From an uncultured Pelagibacteraceae bacterium (lineage in GTDB: Bacteria > Pseudomonadota > Alphaproteobacteria > Pelagibacterales > AG-422-B15), in assembly GCA_902598405.1 (NCBI GenBank), contig CACKBQ010000008.1:1-56771 (forward strand): a DNA stretch of 56,771 nucleotides. The letters are read 5' to 3'. A program made the position numbers and the translations under genes. Shown here one piece after another: positions 55,443-56,771 of this stretch; position 1 is the stretch's first letter; each line of letters starts with the position of its first letter. The notes beneath the pieces are model-generated. The model was not told the origin of the DNA. It saw only the letters and a list, made by a program, of their open reading frames with translations, and made no database searches.

Positions 55443-56066
55443 ATGTTTCTAATTTTAGATTTTAGTCAGTCCTTAAAACTAGCAATAGTTGACAAAAATA
55501 TTTTAATTCAAAAAGAATTAAATACAAAAAAAAATATATCTGAAATATTAATTTATGAGGTAGAAAGGTTTTTAAAAAAGTCAGAGGTCAATATTAAAAA
55601 ATTAAAATCAATTTGCATTGTTACTGGACCCGGTAGTTTTACAGGCATTAGATCGGCACTTACTTTTGCCAAGTCTCTTAAACTTGCTCTAAAATTGAGG
55701 CTTTTTGGAATATCAAAATTTGAAATAATCAATTCAAAAATAAAAATTAACAATGACAATAAAACAAGAAGAATTTTCTTATACTTTAGAGATAACCAAT
55801 TTTTTTCACAGGATTTTGAGGGCAATAAGGCCAAAAATGAAGCAAGACTAATCAATATTGATAATGAAAAATTAAAATTAAATAATAAAATAACTTATAT
55901 TTATGACAATATTTTGCTTGAATCGTCCTTGAAAAATGAATTCTTGAATAAAAAAGATAATTTCTATTTAGTTGATTATAATTTCAAAGAGATAAAAGAA
56001 CTTTTTGTTAATAATATGATTGATAATTCAGACCCAAAACCGCTATATATAAGTAATTATTACTAA
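55443..56066 (+). CDS. tsaB: tRNA threonylcarbamoyladenosine biosynthesis protein TsaB
   Basis: The 207-residue product has the ASKHA-type start MFLILDFSQSLKLAIVD and the hallmark IVTGPGSFTGIRSALTFAKSL. With TsaD and TsaE it makes t6A37 in ANN-decoding tRNAs. Its C-terminal half is diverged and Lys/Asn-rich, as is typical in AT-rich genomes. The rimI gene that often follows is absent; fur begins nine bases later. Confidence 0.92.
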   Translation: MFLILDFSQSLKLAIVDKNILIQKELNTKKNISEILIYEVERFLKKSEVNIKKLKSICIVTGPGSFTGIRSALTFAKSLKLALKLRLFGISKFEIINSKIKINNDNKTRRIFLYFRDNQFFSQDFEGNKAKNEARLINIDNEKLKLNNKITYIYDNILLESSLKNEFLNKKDNFYLVDYNFKEIKELFVNNMIDNSDPKPLYISNYY

Positions 56067-56075
56067 GATCTTATT

Positions 56076-56489
56076 ATGATTGACGTTAAAAAAATGTGTA
56101 AAGAAAAAGGCTTGAGAATGACAGAGCAGAGAAATATTATTGCAGATGTCATTACAGAAATGAGTATAAATGGACATCCTGACGTAAACGATATTTTTTT
56201 AAACGCTAATGAAAAAGATAAAAATATCAGTATTGCGACAGTTTATAGAACAGTAAAGCTATTTGAGGAATATGGAGCAATTGAAAAGCATGAATTTAAA
56301 GATGGTAGGTCTAGATATGAAGCAATCGAGAATCATCATCATGATCACTTGATAGATATTGAATCAGGTGAAATCCATGAATTTACTAATGAGGAAATTG
56401 AAAATATTCAACGAAAAATAGCCGAAACACTAGGGTATAAACTCGTTGATCATAGACTAGAATTATATGGAATTAAGATAAAAAAATAG
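56076..56489 (+). CDS. fur: Fur-family metal-responsive regulator
   Basis: The 137-residue product has the winged-helix DNA-binding part (GLRMTEQRNIIADVI; ISIATVYRTVKLFEEYGAIEKHEF). The metal/dimer domain has NHHHDHLIDIESGEIHEF. The CxxC zinc pair of E. coli Fur is missing, as in the alphaproteobacterial Fur/Mur branch. It could therefore sense iron or manganese. It is in the usual place before plsC. Confidence 0.92.
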   Translation: MIDVKKMCKEKGLRMTEQRNIIADVITEMSINGHPDVNDIFLNANEKDKNISIATVYRTVKLFEEYGAIEKHEFKDGRSRYEAIENHHHDHLIDIESGEIHEFTNEEIENIQRKIAETLGYKLVDHRLELYGIKIKK

Positions 56490-56493
56490 TTAG

Positions 56494-56771
56494 ATGTCCA
56501 TTCTAAGACTCATTGTAATTTTATTTTTTTTAACTTTAATTATTATCATATCAATTCCAATTCAGACTCTATGTAATTTTGTAGGTTTTAAATTAAAAAA
56601 ACTTTATCCCTTATTTTTTTACCAAATGATAAAAACTGTTGTCGGAATTAATATTAATTTTGAAAAGACGAAACTCAACACAAGAAACAGGGGAGTGCTT
56701 TACATTGCAAATCATGTATCTTGGTTTGACATTATTTGTTTAGGAACGTTACTCAATGCTCGGTTTATAGC
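56494..56771 (+). CDS. plsC: 1-acyl-sn-glycerol-3-phosphate acyltransferase PlsC, 5' part
   Basis: The frame starts with ATG four bases after the fur stop and runs off the window after 92 codons. It has an N-terminal membrane helix (ILRLIVILFFLTLIIIISIP) and VLYIANHVSWFDIICLGTL. NHVSWFD is the NHx4D acyltransferase motif I. The enzyme makes phosphatidic acid. The remaining motifs lie outside the window. Confidence 0.88.
   Translation, partial: MSILRLIVILFFLTLIIIISIPIQTLCNFVGFKLKKLYPLFFYQMIKTVVGININFEKTKLNTRNRGVLYIANHVSWFDIICLGTLLNARFI

Noticed and set aside
56076-56489. Missing CxxC in the Fur protein as a sign of a broken regulator.
   Set aside because: The alphaproteobacterial Fur/Mur branch normally lacks these cysteines, and the HHHDHLID metal site is present.
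1-56771. A hidden defence system, prophage, insertion sequence, toxin-antitoxin pair, CRISPR array, tRNA or riboswitch.
   Set aside because: All gaps are short, all sizeable frames fit housekeeping or envelope families, and no repeat array, transposase, integrase or cloverleaf was seen by eye. A covariance-model scan would be needed to exclude small RNAs.

Overview
This is a strongly AT-rich, very tightly packed stretch of an alphaproteobacterial chromosome. The gene set is almost entirely core housekeeping. The order mnmE-mnmG-rsmG-parA-parB, rho, hemE, maf-aroE-coaE-dnaQ-secB, hslUV-hisBHAFE is the classic alphaproteobacterial origin neighbourhood. Low GC, 1-8 bp gene overlaps and clusters that have lost members suggest a streamlined, probably marine, free-living lineage of the SAR11/HIMB59/AEGEAN-169 type. 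The lineage is an inference; there is no rRNA gene here to settle it.

Layout. 1-2.2 kb: the end of a YkuD-type L,D-transpeptidase gene, yggS, and a highly expressed outer-membrane porin with its own terminator, good Shine-Dalgarno and palindromes upstream. 2.2-8.5 kb: a forward operon of DUF3576 lipoprotein, leuS, a TPR-sulfotransferase, lptE and holA. 8.5-14.3 kb: a reverse operon of ferredoxin, mnmE, mnmG, rsmG, parA and parB, with a perfect parS site inside rsmG. 14.3-15.3 kb: ogt-like and apt. 15.3-19.1 kb: rho, hemJ, hemH, hemE. 19.1-19.4 kb: the probable replication origin, where gene direction flips. 19.4-22.9 kb: maf, aroE, coaE, dnaQ, NUDIX. 22.9-26.7 kb: secB, fxsA, a Tim44-like gene, a thioesterase and hslUV. 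26.9-32.5 kb: histidine operon plus hinT, a thioesterase and a reductase. 32.5-41.2 kb: a glycosyltransferase, two SDR enzymes, a PfkB kinase, nth, dapB and the chaperones dnaJ, dnaK, grpE. 41.3-47.3 kb: rph, rdgB, an LppC-type lipoprotein, rsmI, a BON lipoprotein, gshB and an alpha/beta hydrolase. 47.3-56.8 kb: maeB, murJ, trpS, a USP protein, an Nfu-type protein, a Bax-like glucosaminidase, a polysaccharide deacetylase, tsaB, fur and the start of plsC.

The genes cover translation (leuS, trpS, tRNA and rRNA modification), chromosome partition (ParAB-parS by oriC), haem, histidine and lysine synthesis, protein quality control and the envelope. I found no mobile element, CRISPR array, defence island, tRNA or rRNA, and no stretch over 300 bases without a gene.

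The most interesting signals are architectural. Eight of nine convergent gene pairs overlap through their stop codons, and the ninth is 1 base apart. Several first genes have a TATAAT-type -10 only 10-11 bases before the ATG, implying near-leaderless mRNAs. The 30-base ferredoxin/ogt spacer looks like a symmetric two-way promoter (11 + ATTATAAT + 11). Candidate heat-shock promoters precede dnaK and hslVU. Among proteins, the embedded TPR-sulfotransferase and the atypical cysteine spacing of endonuclease III deserve a second look.
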